The notes under the pieces were generated by a model. The model saw only the letters and a program-made list of their open reading frames with translations. It was not told the DNA's origin and searched no databases. The position numbers and the translations under genes are program-made. Shown piece after piece: positions 35,344 to 46,884 of a DNA stretch of 64,000 bases; the stretch's first letter is position 1, and each line of letters begins with the position of its first letter. Where the stretch lies: contig JAJFZO010000049.1 in the NCBI GenBank assembly GCA_021397835.1, positions 563,001-627,000 on the forward strand, in the 5' to 3' direction. This DNA comes from Moringa oleifera. Lineage: Eukaryota; Streptophyta; Magnoliopsida; Brassicales; Moringaceae.

Positions 35344-37637
35344 GGTTTTTCTAACAAGTTAAGCAAACACAACCAGAAGGATCACTCGCTTTCAGCTATG
35401 GAAAAAACTGAAACAGAGTTCGGTAGCTCTCATGAATAAAACACAAGGCTGAAGTCACTGAGAGAACCAAGAACAAAGAGAGAGAGAGAGATGGAAGTGG
35501 GAAGCGGAGAGTGAGAGAGTGAGGAGATATATAAGTGAGTGAAGAAGAAGAAGAAAGCAGAGGGTAGCTTCTTGGTGGAGATCTCCAGATAATTAAGAAG
35601 CTCATGCAAGCCAAGAGGGGCAACAGTCTGTAAGACAGTCGATAGTTTTAAAAATAAGAAACTCAAAACCAGAAAAAGGAGACAAAAGATGCAGAAGCGT
35701 GGATGCTTCTACTTAAGGTTTATTTTAAACAGGTGATTACAGAAAGAGATTATGAAATTCAGAGTTTCGTGAACGGGTCGCTTGGAGTTTGAAAGTATGT
35801 CTTCGGGAGCAATCAACTAGCTAGTCGCTACTGAATCTGTAGGTTTGACTCTTAATATAATATAATAAAGGTAAGCAGGATCCTACGTGTACAGCTAGCC
35901 AATGTGGGAGCGTCCACAGCACGAATGATCTCGTGATCTTGTTTATCACTTGCTACTTGAATCATGTCTCCTTGTAGGACCTCAAATTGATAGCCAACCC
36001 CATATTGATCACTACTAATCAGACCAGTAATTAGCAGATTTTTATTGAAAATTTGGAGGCGACCCACGTGTGATTTCACACTATTTCAAGTTTTCAAATT
36101 TTATGCAGTTAAAAAATTATTTTAGTAATTAGTATATGTCTATATTCAAAATCATTTATAATAATTAAGGAATAATCCTTTGTTTTATTGAAATTATTCA
36201 AATAACTAATTAATCTAAAAATATTATATGTATGAGTACTAATACGCCCATCAACTATATAATTACGATTCTCTAGAGAGATCACAACAATGATAAAAAA
36301 ATGATATTAATTTTAATGACGAATGTGCATCATATTTTTACTATACTACTAATATTTATATTTTTCTCTCTCATTTCCTGTTTGAAAATGAATTACGGGA
36401 TCAAAAATAAAATTGCAGATATGGATCGAGAAATATATTATTTATTTTAACGCAATAGTATGATTTTATCAAATTGCGAAATTTATCTCAAAAGACAGTT
36501 TTTTATGCTAAAAGATATATATATTTTTAAAATTTTATAAACAATGTAAATAACATATGTTCTTATAGATCCTGCTTCGTTAAACGGGATAAAATTTAAA
36601 CTTAAAAATGAGATAAATTATATTTTATTATTTTAATCTACAAATCGATGATAAATTAGTTTTGTTAATTTTATGAAATAAAAAAATATCCCTTTTATCT
36701 TGATCACTTTTATTCTTTTGTGAAAAAATTTTACAATTTATTTTTTAATCAATAAATCTCACTCCGATTAAATTTGAGATTTACTTATTTTTCAACAAAT
36801 AATCTCAATCTCCTTCAAAAAAAAAAAGACTAAGGATCTTAAAGACGGGAGTGATGAATTGAAAGGAGGTTGATATAATTATGCACATGAATAATAAAAT
36901 TTAAGATTTATATACAACAGTAATTAAAGACGGTATATAAATATTTTAATTTTTTTTTATAAAATTAATGGTGTCCATGTCTGACCATGAGGAAAAGAGG
37001 GGATGCTGTATGAGCGTTTTAACTGAAAACAATGAGCATGCGTCCATGTAATCTGGGGAGGCGTGCGTGTTACAGTTGTGGTGTCTGGACAAAACCCCTG
37101 GAGGCAGAGGGAGGCACTCGGCAGACAGTGAAACACTTCGTTTTGTTTGTTTTCGTCTTATGGACAGTTGCCGTAGATCTGAAAAATCTAACAGGCCTTT
37201 CTCCAATTGCCAGGTCATTCTTGCTATGCACGTGCACGTATCTTAGTTTTGCCGATTTGTGGGCCCTCCTCGTTGGACGCATCCGATGTTGTATTCGTGG
37301 AATTTTTTTTCAATTTGTGGTGGTAATACGGTAATTTGGTTGAGCTTCTTGGTTAAATTTGCTGGGGGTAGTTTGGGCTTTTCGGGGCTACAAGCCTACG
37401 CCTGTTGAGGACATTATGAAGCCCATTGGGTTTTAGAGTGAAAAACCCAAAAATGCCAGAGCGATCCTTCTAACGGCACAATGAGTCAGTAAGTCCCCCC
37501 GGAGTAGTGGATTGTCTGCGCATTTGTTTCTGCTTCCGCTTCCCCTTCCTGTTCAAAATCTCAAGCGTCCCAGATAAACCGTGCTAAGCATGGGGGTAGC
37601 TTTTTATCTTGGAGTCGTTTGGTAATTGCCGCCATTT
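35344..37637. other. Divergent intergenic region between the DUF4378-like gene and GEN1
   Basis: Bases 35344-35640 are the leader/promoter side of the minus-strand gene and contain a (GA)n run at 35477-35490 and CTT repeats on the minus strand. Bases 35830-36940 are AT-rich without coding signal. Bases 37440-37637 are the likely leader of GEN1, which is relatively GC-rich. No additional gene is supported. Confidence 0.5.
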
Positions 37638-40600
37638 ATGGGGGTTGGGGGGAAATTCTGGGATTTGTTAAAGCCTTATGCCCGACACGAAGAATCCGAT
37701 TATCTGAGGGAAAAACGGGTCGCGGTGGACCTCTCCTTCTGGATCGTCCAGCATGAGACAGCTGTTCAGCCCAATGTCCGTAATCCGCACCTCAGACTCA
37801 CCTTCTTCCGTACCATCAATCTATTTTCCAAGGTGAATAGATATACATTTATATATTTTTTTGTAAATGGGTCTGCTTTCCTGCTGTTAAGTTGGTAAGA
37901 TAAGTGAAGACGAGAAAAATAGTCTTGAACGTTTCTGTGGTTTGTATATGTGTACGTTCGCGGGCGCTGGTTTAAATTTGTTTACTGCTGTTTGGTGGAG
38001 AGAAGAATGGAATGGTGTTTTCGGTTATGAATATGAGACAGTGAGCTCGGCTCACTGAAGTGGTTGTTAATTGGGGATTTTCTTGCATTATAAACTCTAT
38101 TTGGTTCCCCACTTGGTATTTGGAGATTGTAAATGAGGAAACCTCTGTTTGGTAAAGTAGCTGTAGGGTTCTTACCCCTTTCCATGTTTCTTTAATATTT
38201 TTCTTTGTGAGGACGGAAGGGGGGTGAGGTTGCCTTTGCTTGCTCGCTGAAAACATATATAAAAATGAAAGATAATCCTAGGCCTGGAAAACAGACTTTA
38301 AGTATAAAATAGTTGACCTGGCGAATAACGACTTAACCTACTGGAGATTTTTGTGGTTACTGGAGATTTTTAACTTTCTCGCGTTTCATTTTCTCTCCTC
38401 TCTCAACCAAATGGGGTGTTACAGTCCTTTAGAAAAATAATGCTCTTGAACAGGCTGGATTGTTGTGCTTAGTGCCCCTGAGAATCTCCAACAGAATTTT
38501 ATGCTTTTGGCCTCTTCTAATTCATTAGCAACAACGCAGATTTTTAACACATAACTAATATGTTGGCAATGATACTGCAGTTTGGAGCTTTTCCAGTCTT
38601 TGTGGTTGATGGAACTCCATCGCCCTTGAAATCTCAGGCAAGGATTGCACGGTTTTTCCATTTTTCTGGCATTGATTCCTCGAGTTTACCCGTGGCTGAG
38701 GAAGGTGTCTCAGTTGAGAGGAACCAGACATTTACAAAATGCGTTCAAGAGTGTGTGGTGAATTGCTTCTAGCCATTATTGCTTTAAATTTGTTATTATT
38801 CTCGACTTCTGCATTCTCTCCTTTGTTTTGGGTTACTGAGTTCAATCACTGCAATTTGTTGCTTGCACTTGCTTGAGACAAACTTAGAATGTGCAAAACA
38901 GTTGTTCGGGTGGTCAATTGTACTCTCAGCTTTCTGTTGCTTCATGTGTATGTCTGTGTGACTAAGTTTGCATAATTTGCCTGTGAACTACACTTCTTTA
39001 TTTTATGGCAATGTCCACCTTGTTAGTTCTCAGGATAGCTTTTTTTTTTCTCCTCTCTCTCCTTGTGGTTATTCAGTTATTTACCAATGGTAGTTTTGTA
39101 GGAACTACTTGAACTATTTGGGATGCCTATACTGAAAGCAGAAGGTGAGGCTGAAGCACTCTGTGCCCAGTTGAATAATGATGGTCATGTTGATGCTTGC
39201 ATCACTGCAGACAGTGATGCATTCCTCTTTGGGGCTAAATGTGTGATTAAACGCCTCAGGCCTAATTCAAAAGTAAGTTCTAGTGTATTACTTGCTTATT
39301 TGTGCTGGCATGAACAATTTTTTGCTTTGATGTGCTGGTAATAGCTCTCATTTTGCTACATGAGATCAGGGCTTAATGAAGCAAATTCTAGTTTTAATCT
39401 TACCCTTTGAATTATAGAGCTTTTTTACTTTCTTTCTTTCTTTCTCTAGATCAAATGAATGTTGGAGAATTACGTTTGAAGTTACTTCACAGGCATATCT
39501 GCACTTTATGTTAGCTTCTATAGGTGGCATGTCTTTATATCATACGCCAAATTTTCCCTTTAATTTTGTGTTGACGTTGCAAAATGAAGGTCATGTTCTC
39601 TCTCTCTCTCTCTCGATTAGAAACAAAGATCATGTTCAAATTTGAAGCCTTTTAATGTCAAATAGCATTTCTTCAATGAAATTGGACATGAAAATATAGC
39701 ATCCATGCTTCGTATTGTTGACAATTAGTGCAAATACCTTGGGGATTTCATTGCTATATTAGCCAGCATTCCTGGGGATTTTTACATGATTGTGACGATG
39801 AGTGAGTCAGTGATACAATATTAATCTTATTCAATTTATGTTTATTAAAATGCTGAACTGTGCTAAGAGGAGAAAAGTTAGGAAATGAGTTGTTGGGGGA
39901 ATACTGGATAAATCTGGAAAAGGTGCAATGATAAGAAGTACCTAGGTTAGCCTAGGTTGGGAAAGGGATTTGTCTGAAATGGTATGGGCATTGAGACCAA
40001 GAGCTATGATTTAAAAGAGCGATGTTATAATAATGTCTCAACAGTGTACATTCAGCTTCATGTTGGCTCGGCTTTGAAAACTTACCTTTATCCGGAGTCT
40101 TGTCTGGAATTTGATGGACTCTCTTGGCATTAGAGAAATGATATGAACAATATGGAAAGGAACTACATCTTTTTCCCCATCCAGCTGTTTTGTTGTATAA
40201 ATTAATTTGTATTTCCTGTGAACTCTCGTTCATGGCATCTAAAGTCTGCATTACCTTTTTAAATTGGTTCTTGACCTTTGGCAAGCATGAAAATCTCATG
40301 TTGTGCAGGAACCGTTTGAATGCTACAACATGTCAGATATTGAAGCTGGTCTTGGGCTTAAGAGGAGGCACTTGGTAGCTATCTCTCTTATGGTTGGGAA
40401 CGACCATGACCTAAGTGGGGTGCAAGGGATTGGGCTTGATACAGCTCATCGGTTTGTGCAATCTTTCAAGGATGATGAAATATTGGATAGGTTTGTTTCT
40501 AAACTGGATGTAGATATCTGTTATTTATTTTCTGTACTTGTAAAGCTGGTGATAATATGATACCGAGTGAAGATCGTTACTGTATCTGTTAAAGTTTATG

Positions 40601-42917
40601 TTTCATGTAGGTTACACGAAATCAGCTTAGGTGCTACACCGATATTGCACGGTGGAAGTAAGTCTGCAGGTGATGTCAAACCCGGTTCAGATGAGAGCCC
40701 ACAGAAGACAAGATCATCTCATTGTTCCTTCTGTGGGCATCCAGGCAGCAAGGGAGCTCATCTCAAGTTTTCTTGTGAACATTGTGGTGCTGGCATCAAG
40801 GGCTGCATAGAAAAGTCAGTGGAGTTTAAATGTAAATGCTCCTCCTGTGATAAGGTATTCTTGCTGTCTTTTTGCACTACTTTGGCAGTATGTTTACTTT
40901 GGGTTTTCTACTTCTATTGTATTTTAAATAGTTACACTTCTTTTGTTCAATGGCAGGATAGAGAAGGAAAGGAACGAAAGAAGCATGAAAAATGGTGGCT
41001 TAGAGTTTGTGACAAGATTTCCATGCAACCAAATTTTCCAAATGACCAGATTATTGAACTATATATGTGCAATAATCATGATAGGCTTACTGACATGTTA
41101 GGTCGGTTTACTAGGCTATCATTTCATTCTTTTGAAGTTGATGTTGAGCTTTCAAAATGCCTTCTGGTTTTATGTTATCCAGCTCATATGACTTGTAAAA
41201 TTGAATCTGTTTTAAGCAGTCAAATGAGTTCTTTTTTTTCTTTTCCTTTCCTTTTCTTTGTTTCTTCCTCCCGCAGCTGGGAGATTAGTCCTTAAATGGA
41301 TTTAGTAACAGCTTTACTGTCTGGTTATTGCTATTAGTTAATAAAATAATGAAATAACTACTATTAGTTTTGAAGCAAAGAGGGATTTAGGATTATATGC
41401 ATGAATATGTGGTTGTTTTTAGTTGTATATACATTTTTGCTTATTTCTCTGTATGATTTAAGTCTTTGTTATTTAGCTGCAGCAAATGATGGAGGTTCTC
41501 TGTCATGGAGGAAACCAGAAACTGAAGTGCTCATAGATTTCTTGGGTTTTCATCAGCTTTGGGAGCCATCTTATGTTCGTCAAAGGATGCTTCCTATGTT
41601 ATCCACTATATATTTGAGAGAAATTGCTAAAACTCGGGTGAAAACATTGTTATATGGGCAGTATGAATTTCATTCCATCCAGCGGATAAAGATAAGATAT
41701 GGGCATCCATTTTTTGTGGTTAAGTGGCAGAAAGCTGCATCTACACCAAGTCGTATTATACATTCAGTCCCCATTGAAGAGTCTGATACAGGGCAAGAAG
41801 AATTTATGGAAACTAACGAGCCTGTTGATCTGTTGGATGAATGTGATGACCTCCAGACTCATGTTGAAGATGGGTACAGCTTTTTGTTGACAGATGAAAA
41901 CATGGAGCTTGTTCAGTCTGCTTTTCCAGGTGAAGTTGACAGGTTCTTGCAGGATAAGGTATGTTTGCTTTCTGCTATATGTTAGAAACTTTTCTCTCCT
42001 TTCCTCTGACCCATTTCTGCCTTGTGGAATTGGCTCGCAGATTTTGCAGAATAAGGGCTTTGAACACAAAATATTGAGTTTATAAAAGTGTTTTATCTCT
42101 TTGGTTATTCCTTGAGCAATAATATTTTTACCTGTAATTTTGTTGTGGTAGTTGTAACCAGAGATAGTGATTGATGCCTTACGAACTTGGATATAGTCAC
42201 TATCATATATGTTTGATTTGGGTGTCACGGAGGAGGAAAAGGGCAAGCATGGTTCATAATGGACACTGCTGGTGGATTGAGAGTTTGCTTGCCTGTTAAT
42301 GGGTGTAGTTAATATGGGGATGCTCATGTGATTTAGTGACAAGGTGAGATAGTTAGGCATGAATCTAGAGCCAGACAAGGATCCACATGTGAGAGAAGTA
42401 AATAGTAATACCTATTGAACTGTTATCAAAAGTTTTCCAAGGTGGATGGATGAAAGCTGACGGGTGCATCTTTTGGAAAGAATGCCAGTTTGTTTTTGTA
42501 CAGGGACAGCAAAGATTAGGTTTCCTTTTGTGTTCTTTGGTAGTTTAATGATTTAGATTAAAATCAATGATCTATAGTTACAATTAATGCTGTTTTATGG
42601 AAGGATATAGGAAACGCATAAGTTGCTGCATAATCAATTCTTTTTGTAATTAGCAGGAACTGAAAGAATCAAAGAGAAGGAAGGTCAAGACTAGATCTGA
42701 AGAGTCCGGGGAAAAGTCAGAATCAGCAAAATCAAAAGGTGTCCAGCTTAATGTTACTGACTTCTACCGTTCCACTAAGGCACAAATCCAGACGAAGTCA
42801 GGGGAAGATGAATGCAAGATCATGGATAATTCCGTTGAACCAACATCAAAGGAATGGAGAAAATCATCGAGTTCCAACCTTCCCCAGTCTGTAAGACGTC
42901 GCCTTTTTTTGGAATAG
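37638..42917 (+). CDS. GEN1: GEN1-type Holliday-junction resolvase (XPG/FEN1 nuclease family)
   Basis: Eight exons in frame: 37638-37832, 38581-38757, 39102-39272, 40309-40490, 40611-40854, 40957-41101, 41483-41958 and 42657-42917. They total 1851 nt, 616 aa. The N-terminal nuclease region starts MGVGGKFWDLLKPYARHE. Its metal-binding acidic residues are seen in VAVDLSFW, FVVDGTPSPLK, EGEAEALCAQLN and TADSDAFLFGA. The helix-hairpin-helix is introduced by GNDHDLSGVQGIG. A cysteine-rich insertion follows (Cys 280, 283, 297, 300, 307, 316, 318, 321). A chromodomain-like region then covers YEFHSIQRIKIRYGHPFFVVKW. GEN1 cleaves four-way junctions symmetrically in recombination and replication repair in the nucleus. 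The basic C-terminal tail carries a PIP-box-like QLNVTDFY (560-567). It best matches AtGEN1 (At1g01880) rather than SEND1. The last acceptor is a NAGNAG (TAGCAG) allowing one extra Gln. Confidence 0.92.
39596..39614 (+). repeat. CT microsatellite in a GEN1 intron
   Basis: A (TC)n run of about nine units lies in the intron between exons 39102-39272 and 40309-40490. It is a likely polymorphic marker with no evident function. Confidence 0.85.
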
Positions 42918-43913
42918 ATCATTGGAGATTTTGGTTCACTGGCTGCTTCACAAGTTTCGTCTTTGGGCAATGTCTATAATATGTAAAGTTACATTAGTTT
43001 TGACTACTAGAACCATGATATTTTGTAATTACAGTTTAGGTTTACTAGGACTAGGATTTCTGCCTTTGTCTGGGAAAACAAAAGTATTTAGGTTTGTGTT
43101 TGTCTTTACTCTTCTGTATTTACGCCATGTTTGGCTGTTTATGCTATTACTCATCCAGTTTCTTTGTGCAATGACCTTTAAATGTAAATATAGTCAATTC
43201 TTTTGTTTTCCGATGAAATTTTACTTGATTGAGATTTTTTTAACACGGTATTTATTATCCTAACTGCCTTGAGGCTCACTATGGATGGTAATCTAAACCA
43301 AATTGACCAGTCAAGCTAACCTCCTTGTGAAACTGCTAATGAGAGACTTAAAGGGTAACTTATTAAGGCACATTGTATCTATCCCAGATTTCAAAATTGA
43401 TCCATTAGGAAACTTAGTACCTACAGACCTGAATTCCTCTATTTTTATATATGGTAATCTTGACAATGCTCCTTGACCGTGGAAACTAGGCCTTTCCATA
43501 TGATAACAGCATTTTCTGAAATCAAGATATTCTAAAGTCTCGTTTCCAGCAATATGGCAAGCAAATTACTCACTAGATCCTCCCATTTTGTTCTTCACAT
43601 TGAACATTGATAGTAGCCTCTGTCTATAAAAACAAAGCTTCTATTTGTCATTGTGGTGTATCCCCTGATGCAAGGGAAGGTAATTGGATACCTCTTCATC
43701 TTTTTCTTTCTGGTGAGTTTTGTAGTTGCAGCAGTGTCTTAAATTTGTTGTTTCTGAGCATTTCCGAGCAAGAGCAAACAATATATCCAATTCCCTATAT
43801 AAGCATCTTTCTCTCTGTCACAGACAGACACTTCACAGGCACACAAACAGAGTTTTGTGAGTTCGGCTAAGACTAATCATATCATCATTTTCATGTAGTT
43901 TTTATTCGCACTC
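42918..43913 (+). promoter_or_regulatory. GEN1 3' flank and response-regulator promoter, with TATA box
   Basis: No gene in this interval. The 3' part of GEN1 ends here. A good TATA element, CTATATAAG, lies at 43794-43802, followed by a CT-rich start-site zone and about 110 bases to the ATG at 43914. This suggests transcription of the response regulator begins near 43825-43835. Confidence 0.6.
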
Positions 43914-46456
43914 ATGGACTGTGAGGAGGCTATCTCTGTTGGATCCAATGAGAATCAGAAGCCATTACCTCATGATATCAGCATTCTGCTGTTGGATGGT
44001 GATCCCACAAGCCTGATAATCATTGCAAAAATGCTTTGTGTGTCTGGATATAAAGGTATGTCACTGGAGATTATAGATTGTCTTTTATCCTCTAACTTGC
44101 ATGGTATCCTCAGCCCTGTGGGAATGCAGGGGGAATAGATATGAGAAATTAGAAAAATAGTATATCAAGAATGCAAGAATGCAAGAATGCTATACTATGA
44201 GGTTATTGATCATAACTCCTGGATTGTGATCTTCTTCTATGGATTGAGACATCACAAAGACTAATGGCTCCAATCTAAGTCTTGAAAACTGAATTCACCC
44301 TTTTGCCATAAACAAAATGCCAAATCATGTGTATGGTTTTGGATTTATGTTCTATATTTCTGCCTGACAAGGACATCAAGATATTCCTTGTTAAGAGTTT
44401 GTCAATACTGAAACTTATTGATTGATCCTCTAGTCCTAGTTAGCAGGCATGGTAAGCACGCAGCTATCTGCTTGATTTGGTTCCTATAAATACTTTTAGT
44501 TATTCTTCATGCATTTACACTGTTAAATATCATTTTCTTTCCCACTTTGCTGGAAACCAATAAGAAACGAGACCAAGTCTGTTGAATTTTATGTGAGTAG
44601 ACTTAAATTTAAGTCAAACACCCACCTCGAAAAAGAGAAAACTAATAGGCATTCAATTGCAGTTGTGACTGCGAAAAGAGCTGCAGATGCATTATGCATT
44701 TTACGGGAGCGAAAAGATGAACTTCACCTTGTTCTGGCAGAGGCCCATTTGCCTGACATGGATAGATTTGAGCTCCTTGACACAGTGGGAGAAATGTCTA
44801 ACCTACCGGTTATTAGTGAGTAGCCTCCCAACTCCCTCTTTCTGTCATTACTTGTTCATCATGATATAGTTCTTTTTTATAACATTTGTTTCTAATTGAT
44901 TTTTCCTCTTCGATTCAGTGATGTCTGCAGATAAAAATGAGAATTCCATGTTAGGCAGCCTGTGTAAAGGGGCTGTACTTTATCTGGTGAAGCCGCTCAC
45001 CATGAAAAATATAAAAGACCTTTGGCAATTTGTGTTCTTGAAGAAAAGAGAGACATCAACACGTAGTGAAGGCCAGAGCAACTCTCAGGGCGATGTATCA
45101 ATGCAGAATGCATCAGATGAGATTGAGAGTCAACCAAAACTGCCTTATATTGGCGAAAAAAGAAAAGAACCTGAAGTGATAAATCAAAATGGAGAAAACA
45201 AAAGTAGTGGAGTAATCTTCAAGAAGCGAAAGCTAGTTTGGACTGATGATCTACATAATAGATTCTTACAAGCTATTAAAGTCCTGGGAATTGATGGTAT
45301 GATTTAACTTCTACAATCTCCTTATTCTATTTTTTATCGATTGACTGTAATGAATGCTGATCTTATTCTGGATTCCTTTTCTAATTTAGGAGCTCATCCA
45401 AAGAAAATACTTCAGCATATGAATGTACCTGGACTGAGGAAGGAAAACATTTCCAGCCATTTACAGGTTTGTTCTCTGTTCCATCCCAGCACCTCATGTG
45501 AGCGAGCAAAAGGGCCAAGTCGTGGACAGATTCAAGAATTACTTCCCTTCATAGTGACTTATGCAATTCTTGTAATAGCTTCTGATTCCAGGGAAGTATT
45601 CTCTAGAGTAGTTGGCTCTCTTTTCCTCTAGCTCATCTTCACAAGTCTCGAAATAAGTTATATCTCTATGGCATGACTAAAAGGTGCTGTACCATGTTGA
45701 CTATGCAGAAATATCGACTCTCCTTGAAGCGAGAACAAGAAGCATATGGAAAGACCATGAGCAGCCATTACCTTGGCATGCAGCATCTTTCAGGTATGTT
45801 CCATCTACATGGAGGATTTCCTGAATTCCCAGAGCTTCAATGTATAAATACTCTATCTTGCCTTGCACTGTCCTTCAGGTATGTTCAATCTATATGGAGG
45901 ATTTCTTGAATTCTCAGAGTTTCAATACCCAACAACTCTTCAACCAGAGATCAGGAACCACTTCCAGAACAATTTCAGGGGTTACATGCCTGTGCCTTCA
46001 CCTGAACCTGCAAATTTCCTCAACAATATGGCCCCAAGTTCTAATGGCATATTACATGCTAATGTCATGCAAATGGGTCTGCCCAGCAATGGGATGCATT
46101 TTGCTAACATGGATCCTAGTCGCGCTGCCTTTAGAGTCACTAATGGTGGGCAGTTGTCGAGCTTTAACCACATGGGAATTCCTGGTGTTGGAGATTTTGG
46201 GGGTTTTGAACAACCCATACAGTACCCAACAATGTTGACCAATTTCAATGTCATGCAAGAACAGCAGCAGCAGCAGCAGCAACAACAACAATTACTTCTG
46301 CCACAGCTGCCTCAACAGGGTCCACAAGCACCAACACAAGAACCGGAGGAACATGACATATTTGGGATGGAAGGAGGAGAAATTGGTGAGTTGTTCGACA
46401 TGAATATAGGAGTACTTCAAGAGTTACTTGAAGATGATCTCTACAATCTCTGGTAG
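43914..46456 (+). CDS. Type-B-like two-component response regulator (receiver + GARP/Myb DNA-binding)
   Basis: Six exons: 43914-44055, 44663-44815, 44919-45296, 45390-45466, 45709-45793 and 45879-46456. They total 1413 nt, 470 aa. The receiver (about residues 20-135) keeps the acidic pair in LLLDGDP (D28, D30), Ser101 (VIMMSAD) and Lys123 (YLVKP). The phospho-acceptor position in LVLAEAHLPDMD is Glu74, not Asp, so normal phosphorelay looks impossible. The GARP domain (about 200-258) has KRKLVWTDDLHNRFLQAI, then NVPGLRKENISSHLQKYRL. The C-terminal region has a polyglutamine run from CAG/CAA repeats near 46258-46292. It ends with an acidic ELFDMNIGVLQELLEDDL segment that could activate transcription. 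Type-B ARRs drive cytokinin genes in the nucleus; this one may act without cytokinin signalling. Intron 45794-45878 is a tandem copy of neighbouring exon (see findings). If it is not spliced, the frame shifts and the protein stops early. Confidence 0.85.
45775..45926 (+). repeat. 85-bp-spaced tandem duplication spanning an exon/intron boundary
   Basis: Bases 45791-45841 and 45876-45926 match at 46 of 51 positions, both starting CAGGTATGTT. Four of the five differences are C in the first copy and T in the second. Weaker similarity extends about 20 bases upstream of each copy. The first copy supplies a donor (CAG|GTATGT at 45793/45794) and the second an acceptor (CCTTCAG| at 45878), bounding an 85-nt intron. 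Confidence 0.85.
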
Positions 46457-46884
46457 ATCAACATTAAGCGAGCTCGTTATTCTGCTCAATAAACTTCTAA
46501 TAAGCCCCGCCATGCCCTTCCCTGACCCCTAGTTTTCTTCTCTTGAACGTTCCAATAAAAACTGTGAGGAGACGGTGAAGAGGCGAGTTCTATGGTCACA
46601 TCCCGTTCCTATGTAATAAAGATGCTCACAACTCCTGAACTCTGAATCCTGTCTGGGATTTTCTTTGTGACATCACAGTGCTATTGCAGAATAAAAAACT
46701 CTGATTTGGGTTTATAATTTGTGGATTGGGACTCAACACCCAGATGAGATTTGTGTTTTCATCATTCAATATCTCCTCTTGCTCTGGTTATCAAAACAGA
46801 AAAGAAGAGGACAATGAGAAAGTGTTTTCAAAATAAAATCTGCATATTTGGATAAAGACCCACAGGGTTAATTTTGGAATTAAA
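46457..46884 (+). other. Response-regulator 3' flank and PFC1-like gene promoter
   Basis: The short gap holds the 3' untranslated region of the response regulator (AATAAA-like signals at 46488-46493, 46553-46558 and 46616-46621) and the compact promoter and leader of the plastid methyltransferase gene. No other gene is seen. Confidence 0.6.

Noticed and set aside
36946..37334. Overlapping open frames on both strands upstream of GEN1
   Set aside because: No domain, no splice context and no promoter signal. They lie in the GEN1 promoter region.
41764..42378. 204-codon minus-strand open frame over GEN1
   Set aside because: It lies antisense to GEN1 exon 7 and the next intron, and shows no protein-like pattern.
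46052..46291. Poly-Leu minus-strand frame
   Set aside because: Antisense of the polyglutamine region of the response regulator.
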